Shown here piece by piece: positions 10,235 through 20,743 of a stretch of 64,000 nucleotides of DNA; position 1 is the stretch's first letter; every line of letters starts with the position of its first letter. The position numbers were made by a program, and so were the translations under genes. The notes below the pieces were generated by a model. It did no database searches, was not told the origin of the DNA, and worked only from the letters and a program-made list of their open reading frames with translations. The stretch comes from Rhododendron vialii (taxonomy: Eukaryota > Streptophyta > Magnoliopsida > Ericales > Ericaceae): contig NC_080569.1 of the NCBI RefSeq assembly GCF_030253575.1, positions 6,924,001 through 6,988,000 on the forward strand. The letters are read 5' to 3'.

Positions 10235-13200
10235 TAGGGCAAAGGAATTTGCAGCAAGCTAGCAGAAGATACTTTTTAGTTTCCCAAGTCCTCTTATGTA
10301 CACTTGTGAGACTTGGTCACAAAAGAAGTTGTAGGAAATGAAGCTTTTTACCCCCAGAATTGTGATCACTTCTGTTCAATTCTGCAATCTTTCCTCTCCA
10401 GAATAGAGAGGAAGGAATGGAGACAGTGAGTGGTTTTGTAATGGTTATATAGACTTATAGTGTAACAAGGGCTTTTGCTTTTGTTTTTTGTTTTTCTTGT
10501 TCAAATAATCAAAAGATGATGTAAAGAATTTTGGTTGTTTGAATCAGAAAAGCTTGATTGACTAAGAAATGCATTGTCACCAATCTATATAAAAAATGAT
10601 ATGATCCATTATACCGAATCCATGATATTGTTCATGAAAGAAACTGGACGGTCCAGATTTATTTTATAGTGTCATGGACTGTATAATGTTTTTCCTTTGT
10701 GTGAGTGCAAATTCAGTCACATTAGTAAATCTGGACCGTTTAATTTTTTTATGGACATTTTCATGGATTCAGTGTCATGGACTCTATATACTATTCTTCC
10801 TTTTTGTCTCTCTTTTTGGGTGCAAATTCAGTCACAATCCTCAAATTTAGTGATGCTATTATTATGTAACTTTACCGGATAAAGAAGAGTTTCTTGCATG
10901 CAATTAAATGCTATTGTTAAATATAATTTCTGAAATTGGAATAATAAATTTAAGATTGCAGCCTAAAATTATGAGCCAATGTTCAAATTAATAAGGAAAT
11001 TAATCAGAAGTTTACTTCGAAGGTTTCAGATGTAATCTACATCGTTTGCCGATCAAATCTTTATGCACTCGAGGTACAATATTATTTAAATACGGAGTAT
11101 TAATCAAGTGGTGATTAAACTCATTAGATTACTCTGTATGGAAAATCACGAATTCAAACTTCGAGGTTGTATGAATGATTAATTTTTTTAACACCATCCT
11201 TGGGTGATCTGGGCTACTCGCAAGAGCGTTCAAAATCGTGTGCCATGAGAGATTATATTACAGGTAGTTAAAAAATTAATCGAGACGTACGAAAACTCTG
11301 ACAACCTGTAAAGTTTAGAACAAAGTTGAGCATTGGTGATTGAGAATCACTCCAATCTAGAGCGGGAGAGAGAGAGAGAGTCAAGCCAACTTCTTCTTCG
11401 ATCCCTTGGGATTGTGGCCTGGTTTTACTCCTGACTGATGCACGCAATTTCCAACACCAAGTCGTCATCGGTTGAGAACCCGAGGGCATGCACAATAGTT
11501 GAAAATTTTCACTTGTCAATTTGATGAAGACTAGACATAATCTAAATATTAACTAAAATTAGCGTAACCTAGTTATTCTGTCTCTGATAATCGATACTTG
11601 GACTTAGCTTTTATTCTGCGGAATAATAGTTAATTTTTCGTATTTTTTTTATAAATTCAATTTTGATAGGGTACGACACGATCACTTACCGATTTGATGA
11701 AGCCTAGACGTAGGTGATTTCCATACACTAATACGTGTATTTGATTGTGAGGAAAGTTGTACGAAATATATGTTTTAAAAAGAACAAGTTGCCAGCTTTG
11801 TTTGCATTTATATTTTGGTGTAGCGGCGACACGTCGTTACTTCCAACGCTTTGATTTATGCACACGTTTAGAGCCAGCTTTTAGAGCTTTCTCCTCCGTA
11901 CAAACCTCACTTTTTGTTTTTTTAGGAACTAGCTGTTCGGATCAATTTATGCACTTAAATTAATTCAGAAGGACCAATGCCACCGTTAGTTTGCAGAGGT
12001 TCCATTTAAAACTATCAATTAAAGCTCTTTATGAACCGGCTCCAAAAAAAATTAAGAACATCATGAAAAGTTTCGAACATGAAATATTGAGAAGCAAATT
12101 TCTATGTCTCACGCCTTTGACCACTCCACTAACTACAACAACTTTTCTTCTATTGCTCTCTCTCTCTCTAGCTAGGATGGTAGAATGAATAGCTGGATAA
12201 GCTGTATCAATTAATTAGTAATTAAGTAATTCATTAGTAAACAAAATGGGTAATCTAGCTGTACTTAATTAGTTAAGTTTCCTTTGAGATCGATCAAAGG
12301 TTCATCTCTAGTTTGGTCATTGAATATCAACAACTCGTTAAACAGGCAATCATATAGTAGTATATCCTAGTGCATGCATACTCATCGAGATTCGAGACAA
12401 ATCAATAACTCATAAAAATTGATCACAATTAACAAATCCAAATGGCTTAATAAGCCAAACCTAGCATTTTTGCAAATTACATTTTATTCGTTCAGCTTTA
12501 ATTATTACTCTGATTTGAATTTGTTAGATTTTTGTGAGTAATTTTTCAATTTTTTTTTAACTCGAATGTTAAGGTATTTTAATGGGTAATTCAGGTCTTT
12601 GTGGAAGATTTGCAGTGGTTTGGTTGGTGGAGGGATGGGAAAGGAAGAGTAAAGTAGGGGCATTTCAGTCCCATACTCAGCGTTCCAAAGTACATGAATC
12701 ATTTAATGCAATTTTATCATATGCCCTTTTAGGTACATATTAACAAGACCCTTATCTTAAAATTATGAGTCAATTTAACCCTTTTAACAGTAGTATTTTT
12801 GAGAAATCAGGTCACTTAAATTTCGTCGTTCATCACCTGCATTATCGCTCGTATGATTTGAAAGGAGTTTGCTAGGGAACAAAACAATTACAATGTTTGA
12901 AACTATTTTTTAAAACTCGTTACTAGCTAATATTTATCTAAACTTTAGCAACCATGCAACGAATCATTCAGCTCAGCTCGACTTGACTTGGCTCAGTGTC
13001 CGTCGTACGTAGTTTCTTTAGTTTGATCATCACAAAAGATGAATCTCTGAGCAAGATCGACAACCGTGAAAGCTAGCTGTTAAAAGTACGGAAATTTGAA
13101 TATCTAATGTAAGATCAACCATGAGGTTCAATGGATCTGAAGTGCAACAACAGACAATTGAGCAAAGAAAATTAAAAGGGACAACTAAGGGTTCGTTTGG

Positions 13201-14886
13201 ACAGACGTGGGGCCGGGTAGAATCACTCAATATTTTTCTCCACTAGGAATTCATTAATTGATGGCACCATTCCACTTTCCATAAAACTCCTGCTTAGTTA
13301 ATTTCTTTTTTTTTCCTTGCGGCAAACAGATCGTTAGATAATTAAAATAAATAAATAAAATGTTGATTTGTTCAGTTTCAGTGTCCTCATCTCGTATCGA
13401 TTAGAATGCAAAATAATGCGATGGGTTTTGTTTTATAGTATGGTCGACTTTATACTTTTTGTCCAATCAAATACGAGAGGAAAATTACCCAACTGTCAGT
13501 ATAGTATATGAAAAAATGAGTGAACAAATTTACAAAAGAAAGTTAACACAATAAATAATGGGAAATGATTTTTTCATTCTTGTTTAAAAAAAAAATGCAC
13601 TTCATGATCACTTCTTGTCTTTTAGTAAAAAAATAAAATTACAAGTATCTCATTGAATGACTCACTTGTCATGTGTTACATCTATTTTTAGTTTAAAATC
13701 TGGACCAAAATTTAACCGAAAACACTTGTTAATCGATCAAATATTTACCAAAATAAGAATGACTCGCTAGAATTGTTATAACAAAAAAAGTCCCACAAAA
13801 TGAATGTTTCTACTCATCGAAGTAAAATTCCAGGTGGAATTTCAAAACGTGAGTAGTTAATGTTCACCCATATGGACAGTGAGTAAGTGGGTGTACAAAA
13901 TAGTATGATCCAAAACCTAAAAATTCTTTTTGTTTCTCATAATATAACACATAAGCCACCGTCACATCGTCAATAACCATTCAATCGTGGATTGCTGGAA
14001 TGTTGTTGGAGGTTGACTATCACCAGAGAATTTTCGTCTGTGAATACTACAAAAGAAGTACATATATAATCCTATCCGAAGCTTTGGCTTTTATTGTTGT
14101 ATTTGGATTTTGGGTTTCTTGCGGGCTTTATTGTTATATTTAGATCTATTTAGACCCCTTTTGTGATCCGGGCTTGGCCCTTTGAGTGCTCTGTTGGTTT
14201 CTTGTCAACGTGAGTTTTGCTTTGTAATTTTTTTTTCTTATCAATAAAATTTTGATTCGCTGTACAATGATCGAGAATTAATCACTTGTTTCAATCATAC
14301 ATAATCTATCAACTATCACATTGTTGCCAATCAAAAAAAAAATACTACAATTCAAAAAGTTAGCTCAAACCCTAGCTCTCACTAAGGTTTTAAATAGCAG
14401 TATAGCGGTAACGAGAGCATTGATGAAAAGTAGCATGTCATGAATTTTTTAAAATTATTTTTAGTGCCAGAACACCTGAGCCACCCTCACAAAGAGGGCA
14501 AAAATCAAATACAAATTAATACGTAGCGGGAATCAGCCTATACGGATGTCAACTTTTGGTGGCACCTATATGCCGGATGACAGATGCAGTGATATCGGAA
14601 AATCGAAAAACAGCTACTTAGCGGCTAATATTTAAATCCATAGTCTCAACTCATGAGTGATCAGTTTCCAATTTACTGAGCTGCCGGAAACAAAGAAAAA
14701 TAGATGAAGTGGTAAACTCATATCCACAAAATCAATTAACAAAAAATCTTACACAAACAGATAAACCTCCTGCACAAATTTTGGAGGTAAAAAACAGTTG
14801 AATCATTCGGGTTATCGGCCTTTAAAAAAAAAAAAAGTGGTCACATTCCCGCCCCAAAAAAACCCCAAAAAAAAAACAAAGGTCCG
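10235..14886. other. Intergenic, AT-rich, no gene seen
   Basis: Begins with the CHX 3' untranslated region (to roughly 10520). It holds a short repeat unit at 10585-10850. A stretch at about 14090-14275 ending TCAATAAAATTTTGATTC looks like the tail of a transcribed or LINE-type repeat, but I cannot prove that. No protein-coding or RNA gene could be supported. Confidence 0.6.
10585..10850. repeat. Inverted and direct repeat cluster (MITE-like)
   Basis: GGACGGTCCAGATTTA at about 10647 is inverted as TAAATCTGGACCGTTT at about 10726. The phrase TGTCATGGACT...TGCAAATTCAGTCACA occurs twice in direct order (from about 10671 and 10771). This looks like a small partially duplicated foldback element. 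Confidence 0.5.
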
Positions 14887-15369
14887 TTATAAGTCTTCGG
14901 AAATACTCTCAAGATGAGGCCGCCAAACGCAAACGCGCCGGCGCCGCCGATCCCGGTGCGCCGACTTGTTTTCCGACTCGGTTTCCGTTACGTACCGATC
15001 AGCAGTGCTACAGGCCGATACATTCGTATCGGCGCAGCACTTGTTCTTTCTCCTCTTGGAAGACGGCTTCTTATGAATTTCGTCTTGACTCTTTTTACTA
15101 TTTTCCGCAGGCATCGAAGGATCCGGAATAAGAAAGTAGATGGTGCCCCGCTTGAGCTCGGACTCCGGCGAGAGTATCAGGAAGCGGCGGACCACGCTTT
15201 CGGAGCTGGGCTTGCTCAGGACGTGGTTCGGGTTGTTCTTGAGGATCTCGCCGGCTGTGATCGGGCCGGGTATTTCTTCTATGTAGCCGTTTATGTGGAT
15301 TATTCGGATCACGTCTAAGGCTCCGCAGGGAAGGATACAAGCCAAACAGCCCCCTAGACTGTTGCCCAT
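14887..15369 (-). CDS. PADRE (DUF4228) domain protein
   Basis: A 160-residue intronless protein starting MGNSLGGCLACILPCGALDV. The family is plant-specific and many members respond to pathogens or abiotic stress; the biochemical role is not known. The N-terminus fits the family: MGN plus nearby Cys residues suggest N-myristoylation and possibly palmitoylation. The ALDVIRIIHINGYIEEIPGPITAGEILKNNPNHVL and ELKRGTIYFLIP blocks are the PADRE core. The C-terminal half is basic and serine-rich (KKPSSKRRKNKCC; HRDRRRRRVCVWRPHLESI), usual for the family and perhaps a nuclear signal. The start at 15369 is the first Met and fits the conserved N-terminus. A (CT)n tract lies only about 12 bp upstream of it. 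An overlapping plus-strand open frame is an antisense shadow. Confidence 0.9.
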   Translation of the reverse strand: MGNSLGGCLACILPCGALDVIRIIHINGYIEEIPGPITAGEILKNNPNHVLSKPSSESVVRRFLILSPESELKRGTIYFLIPDPSMPAENSKKSQDEIHKKPSSKRRKNKCCADTNVSACSTADRYVTETESENKSAHRDRRRRRVCVWRPHLESISEDL

Positions 15370-15378
15370 CTCCTGTCA

Positions 15379-15381
<3 letters not shown>

Positions 15382-15413
<32 letters not shown>
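15382..15413. repeat. (CT)n microsatellite in the PADRE 5' UTR
   Basis: About 16 uninterrupted CT units directly upstream of the start codon; they read as GA/AG in the gene's sense. Such tracts are binding sites for plant GAGA-binding (BBR/BPC) factors, but function here is inferred. Confidence 0.9.
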
Positions 15414-15414
<1 letters not shown>

Positions 15415-15576
15415 GAGTTTGGCGTTTGGCGTTTTTTTTCTTATTCTCCGGGGGTTGGGAATGTGATCATGAAGCATGAGTGGGGAGGACAATGTTATAT
15501 AGGAACAACGAACTTACCATAAAAACGAGTAGTTTATTATGACATTGTGGTTTTGATTGGAAGTTGACTAAGACTC

Positions 15577-16333
15577 CGTTCCGGAAATCTTTTTAAAAAA
15601 TAAGTACTTATTTTGCCATTTTTCATTAAAAATAAAAAGGGTCATTCCACAAAATCCAAATAAAAAGTTTCTTTCACATTTTCAAACTCAAAAATAATGT
15701 AAATGAAAAAAAAAATTCAATTTTTTTTGCACCGTATTAAAGATCTCAATGAGATCTATCAAACAAGATCCATAGTGGTAGAAAAATTATTTGCGTAAAC
15801 ACATGATTTTTGAGCTTGAAGTTGCCTTATACCAAAAATAAGACTGTTGCTATGATAATGGGCGCCAGCAGAGGAAAATCGTACCGGCGGCCGCGCCGGG
15901 CCGTCTCCGGCCACCGGACGGCCGATCCGAGACGTCCAAAAATTCAAAAAAAAAAAAAAACAAGGGGGCCTCTCGTGGGAATCAACGGCATCCGAGGTGT
16001 GTAGGGTGCTTGATCCGAGCACCCCTTTTCCGTATATATATGATCAAGCACCCTACACGGAAAATAGTGCTCGGATCAATCACCCTACACACCTCGGATG
16101 TCGTTGATTCCCACATTGGCCCCCTCGGTTTTTTTTTTTTAGAATTTTTGGACGGCTCGGATAGGCTGTCTGGTGGCCGGAGACGGCCCGGCACAGCGGT
16201 CAGTACGATTTCCCTCCTCGGCGCCCATTGGTACCTACGTAAATTCTGAAAAAATAAGTACCACCTTCTTATTTTTTTGGAACAACCCTTATTATTTGAC
16301 AAAAAATAAGTTGTTATTTGTTTTCTGCAACGG
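15577..16333. repeat. AT-rich terminal-inverted-repeat element, copy 1
   Basis: The left end CCGTTCCGG...AAAAAATAAGTACTTATTTT is mirrored at the right by AAAAAATAAGTTGTTATTTG...GCAACGGG. The interior includes a GATCTCAATGAGATCT palindrome. A related shorter copy lies at 53627-53852. The GC-rich foldback 15857-16229 interrupts this copy. Confidence 0.55.
15857..16229. repeat. GC-rich foldback element, about 373 bp
   Basis: A near-complete inverted repeat. AATGGGCGCC at the left is mirrored by GGCGCCCATT at the right. Inside, GGCCGTCTCCGGCCACCGGAC pairs with GTGGCCGGAGACGGCC, an A-tract with a T-tract, and CATCCGAGGTGTGTAGGGTG with CACCCTACACACCTCGGATG. The centre is an AT-rich turn near 16035. 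Its GC content is sharply higher than its surroundings. Confidence 0.8.
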
Positions 16334-16518
16334 GCTCTAAAGTGCCCTGCAAATTTTGTTTTTATATTCCTATCATGCCCTTCCTTGTATGGGTAGTTTC
16401 CACTGTGTTTTTTTTCCCAGGGTAATGGCAATATTCAAGTCATTTCCGCTGAACGGTATGCAGTGCGAAGAGAATGGTCTGCTTAAAAATTCGTAAAAAG
16501 TTCAATTTTAGTACATAA

Positions 16519-16646
16519 TGGTAATGCTAAAACTGTTTTTATTGGTGCCAAAATTCTAGTGCATAAAAGGCTTGTACCATGTGCAATGTACAATACTTTT
16601 ATGTATTAGAGTTTTGGCACCAACAAAAACAGTTTTGACATTATCA
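16519..16646. repeat. Hairpin (short MITE-like inverted repeat)
   Basis: The left arm, TGCTAAAACTGTTTTTATTG followed by GTGCCAAAATTCTA, pairs with the right arm TTAGAGTTTTGGCACCAACA. The arms are about 55 nt and the loop about 10 nt. The transcript would form a long imperfect stem. Confidence 0.75.
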
Positions 16647-18635
16647 CTACCCTATAGTAAATTTAGCTTAGTGAAAACGGTTCGGTTTAGTCCTGTATAA
16701 GTATTTTCCAAATCAAATCGTACATTTTGGTTCAAACATTTTATGAAAATCAAACGAAACCAATTATTAATGGTTGGATTTGGTTTGGTTTGACCAGTTT
16801 ATTTTGGAATGTTAGTGCCGCTAGAGCTGCAAACGAGCTAAATCGAGCTGAGTTTTAAAATGTTTAAATTCGTTCATTAAACTTTTAGCAAACTTTTGAG
16901 CTCATGAATGGTAATTTGACGAGCCAAGCTTGTCTAAATTTGAGTTTAAAACAAGTTTGTTCACAAGCTTGAGTCAAAAAAAAAAAAGATATTGGTTGAG
17001 AGCTGCGAATAAAATTTTTATTTTGTAAGTAAATCGGTTCGTACATATGTAAGATTTTAAGAAATAAAAAAAAAAAGTTTGCAGTACTTGTAAAAGTTTA
17101 TATATGTACGTACAAGTAATAAAATTTTCATAATCTACATACAAAAGCTTATACATATTCTAGGTACTTTAGAGAGGGTTTTGGTGGTATTGCAATTGGG
17201 GATGGTGCTGTGCGGAGGTGTGCGCAGCATCGTGCTGTGCACCTCTGAGCCGTCGCATCATGTATCTGACGGCTCAGATCTCTTTTCAACAATGAACGAC
17301 TCTAGATCGTTGGTTGCCGAGATGAGATGCAAGCCGTCGAATATTGTACGATCCAACAGCTCGAAAGTGCGCAGCACAATGCTACTCAACATTAATCCGA
17401 AGTCCGTGGTATTGAGGCCATTTATACGTAAGCTTACGTTGGATTGATGTTTTTGTAAACCAAATAAAAGGTTATGCGTCACAAGGTCATTGCCAAGAAC
17501 CTCTAAAACCGGAGAGTGGGGTCTAATATTGAATATCGCATGACAATTATTGCACAAATTGAAAGCATATTAACCCTGCCGAATATTTTTATCGTGCTTA
17601 ATTTTTTACACCGCTTTTTTTTATAACTCTGGTATTCGGCCTAGTTTACACGCACCTCAATGAATTTTCGGGGCTAATTAAAATCGAAGCAAACCTCCGT
17701 ATGGACTAGTCACATATGAGATGATAACACTTGGGAGGTTTTAAACTTGAAAGTTTATGAGGAAGCAAACCCTAAGTCTCAGGCCTTGACAAGCAATGCA
17801 GAATCGGCACCACTTGCATGTTCTTAATTAACTCAAGAAATTAACGACAAACTTACTAAATTTCAACATTTCATAAAAACAAATTATTAGGACGAACCAT
17901 TTACCACGTAGTAAATGGAAATGGAAATGAGCTAGCCTAGCTAGCTAGTTCGTGACAATGACAACGAAAAATTGCATTTAAATGACTAATTAAATAAAAA
18001 TCAGATTAATTAAGGTGCATGTATACGCGCACAGGAGTGGGCGAAAGACCAAATGCCAACTGGACGTAAAACAATTTTAGATTAATACTACTAAATTTTT
18101 CACGAGAAATAAAAATAAATTGGTAATGCCAGTTGTGCAGATGTCGTCCCCACCACATGAACACCTCACGTTTACTGCAAATACAGGTTTATTTTTGTTT
18201 TGTGCAGATGATCAGAGCTAGACAGACGAAAACTTCATTTTTTTAACACAGTAATAATAATAAGTGTATATATGTATATATATATATTTTCTGGCAGGTT
18301 TCTTATAATACATACATTTTCATAAAAGGGTAGGGATGTTTCTGACAAGTGTTTTCTCTCTCTATATATATTTTTCTGAGTGCCAGCTTGACCATTAGGA
18401 TTATTTAACATTTCGATAAATCCAATAGATATTTTTGTTTTCTATTGTTCGTATAGTAGCCTTCCTCTTCATGCATCACGTACGGATCAATAAATACTGA
18501 CTTTAAAGTGAATGCAACTTATATACTTTGTTTTAATTTGATCTTGAAGTACTTATATACGTATTTGGATAATTAAGCTATAACTAATTTTTAGTTCCTT
18601 TAAACAGCTAAGGAAAATAACAAATTCAACACTAA

Positions 18636-19019
18636 GGCCCTCTTGGTTTCAATATATAATGTTTCACAATGTAAAATATTTTTATGTAAAAAATAAAAAT
18701 AAAAAATCAATCTCAGTGCATATTGAAGCATTTTCAAAGAACAACAAAATAGTTGATCTGGTGGGCTAATTGAAATGGTAAAACATGAATTCCTCAGTTT
18801 TGGAGGCTGTGATAGTTGAGAAAGGTGAAAATTTCGTTTACTGGTCGCCAATGTAAAATGACTTAACGACATTTCTAAAAGAAAAATCATTTTCAACTAT
18901 ATCATGAAAATATTAATTCTACAGTGAAAAATGTTTTACTAACTTTTTGTTCAACCAAACAAGGGAAAATACGTAAAATATTTTACGCAAGGATATTTTA
19001 CATCCAGCCAAACAGAGCA
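18636..19019. mobile_element. Tourist-like MITE, TAA target site
   Basis: 384 bp flanked by TAA at 18633-18635 and 19020-19022. The terminal inverted repeats are degenerate: GGCCCTCTTGGTTTC at the left against TGCTCTGTTTGGCTGG at the right. Subterminal AATGTAAAATATTTT is also inverted. A TAA duplication is typical of PIF/Harbinger elements. Confidence 0.6.
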
Positions 19020-20654
19020 TAAAACTCTATGGAAATAAAACTAGAAATCAAATCTCATTTTAATTACAAACGTTCCCTATAAAAAAACAAAAGCCATTTG
19101 TATTTTATTTGCTTTTTGCTTTACCCAAGTATAAGATGAAACATTTGAGGGGGCTAAGGGTGATGTATTTGTCTTTCTTTATTACTCCACAGTCTCCACT
19201 AGTAATTGTTGTGAGGCAAAAGCGAAGAATCCATTGGTCGGTGACCTTTCAAGTTCCCCTGCAGGTGACAAATCCCCTCTGTTAACATAACCCATTTGCT
19301 AAAATTGTACTCCACTATTAGAAAGCCAACCACTAATTACAAGACCCACGCTTTTAGCAACCTACTATTGTGTCCTATATCTCATATGCATCATCAGGTA
19401 AAAATACAAAGATGTGTGGCTGGCAAAATAGATCAATAAGCAATTGGATCATCCTCGGTCCTTAATTTGGACGGAACAAGACAATCTAAATCTGAATCGT
19501 CCAGTATTGCAATTAATACTTCTAATTTGCTCAAATGCTTTTACCGGTAAGACTCTCTATAAAATCCAAACCATCGATTATACCAATATATAGTCCATAC
19601 TTGAACTGTCTAGTCTATTCTAAAACTTGGACGAGAATTTCCCGATTAAAAATTTGAGGAAAAAATTGCATACATTTATCTTCTACGACTCTCCTAAATA
19701 ACCAACTGTCAAACATTTTCGTTTCTTATTTGTCTCTTCCAAATTAACACATCCTTCTGGTAGGTTCGGCTTTTCGCTTCGATTTTGGTAGGGTTGTTTT
19801 GCCGCCGTGGGTTTTTTGAGGTTGGGTATCGAGAATCGCTAGGTGTTTTTGGATGGTTCAGTTGGGCTTCTTTTTGGTTTTCGCTGTTTTAGATTGGCAT
19901 CTTGCCTTCCATTTTTCGGTCTCAAATGGCGTATTCCGGTGTGCTTTCAATTTTTTTAATCTTTGTAATCCTTTATAAAGATTGAATGAGACGGGGAAAA
20001 CAATCATTTTGCTCTTTCTCTTATTTATCTTATGTTGCGAAGAGAGGGTAAAATATTTGGCGCCCTCTTTGTAAAGTTCGTGCATGTGTCCAGCACTGCT
20101 GCCTATTTGGCATCTAATTTTCTAATTGTACTTTACCTTTTTGCCCTTGATCTCTTCCACTTCACCCCAGTAATAAATAATAATCATGTCGAGCACCAAA
20201 TTTTAGAATTATCCAAGTGGGAAAGCACATCTTATTTTAATTTGTGTTGGCAGAATAAAATATATATTCCTTCAAATAAGGAAGTCCTAATAAACCAATA
20301 AACCGTGAATGGTGATCAAATTAATTAATTAGTAGTACTAATAATTAACAATGAAAACAAAATCCAGCGAAATCTCAATTAAAAATTGCTCTCTGCAGTA
20401 GAGGAACTGCTGAATCAGAGCCGCTAATTATTATCCAAGGAATAAGACGAAGCTTCGCAGCACGGAGGCTTCAGCCACCGACCGCAGCTCCAACTAGGCA
20501 ACTACTGCTCCAAATACTAACACACAGGCCCAACTATCGGTACACCGGATATACACCAGATTGTGTGGAACCTATTTCGGATCTTATATTAATAATTGGA
20601 GCCATTCAAAAATTTAATTCAAGGGTTTTTGCCAAAAAAAAATCAGCTCATTGA

Positions 20655-20743
20655 GATATCATCAGTAAGGGTTTGATCGATTCATTTTTTTTTTTGTCTT
20701 CGTGAATTTTTGGGCGAAAATCGATCAAGCCCTTATCAATATT
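20655..20743. repeat. Short hairpin
   Basis: ATATCATCAGTAAGGGTTTG followed by ATCGATTC pairs with GAAAATCGATCAAGCCCTTA followed by TCAATATT across a T-rich loop of about 30 nt. Confidence 0.6.

Noticed and set aside
14090..14275. LINE 3' end
   Set aside because: The T-rich sequence ending in AATAAAATTTTGATT is suggestive, but I saw no RT coding sequence and no target duplication, so it is mentioned only in the gap entry.
14914..15318. Plus-strand open frame of 134 codons opposite the PADRE gene
   Set aside because: It is the antisense shadow of a GC-rich coding region; the minus-strand protein matches a known family.
15759..16431. Open frames through the GC-rich foldback
   Set aside because: They read through an inverted repeat and poly(A)/poly(T) tracts as Lys or Phe runs.
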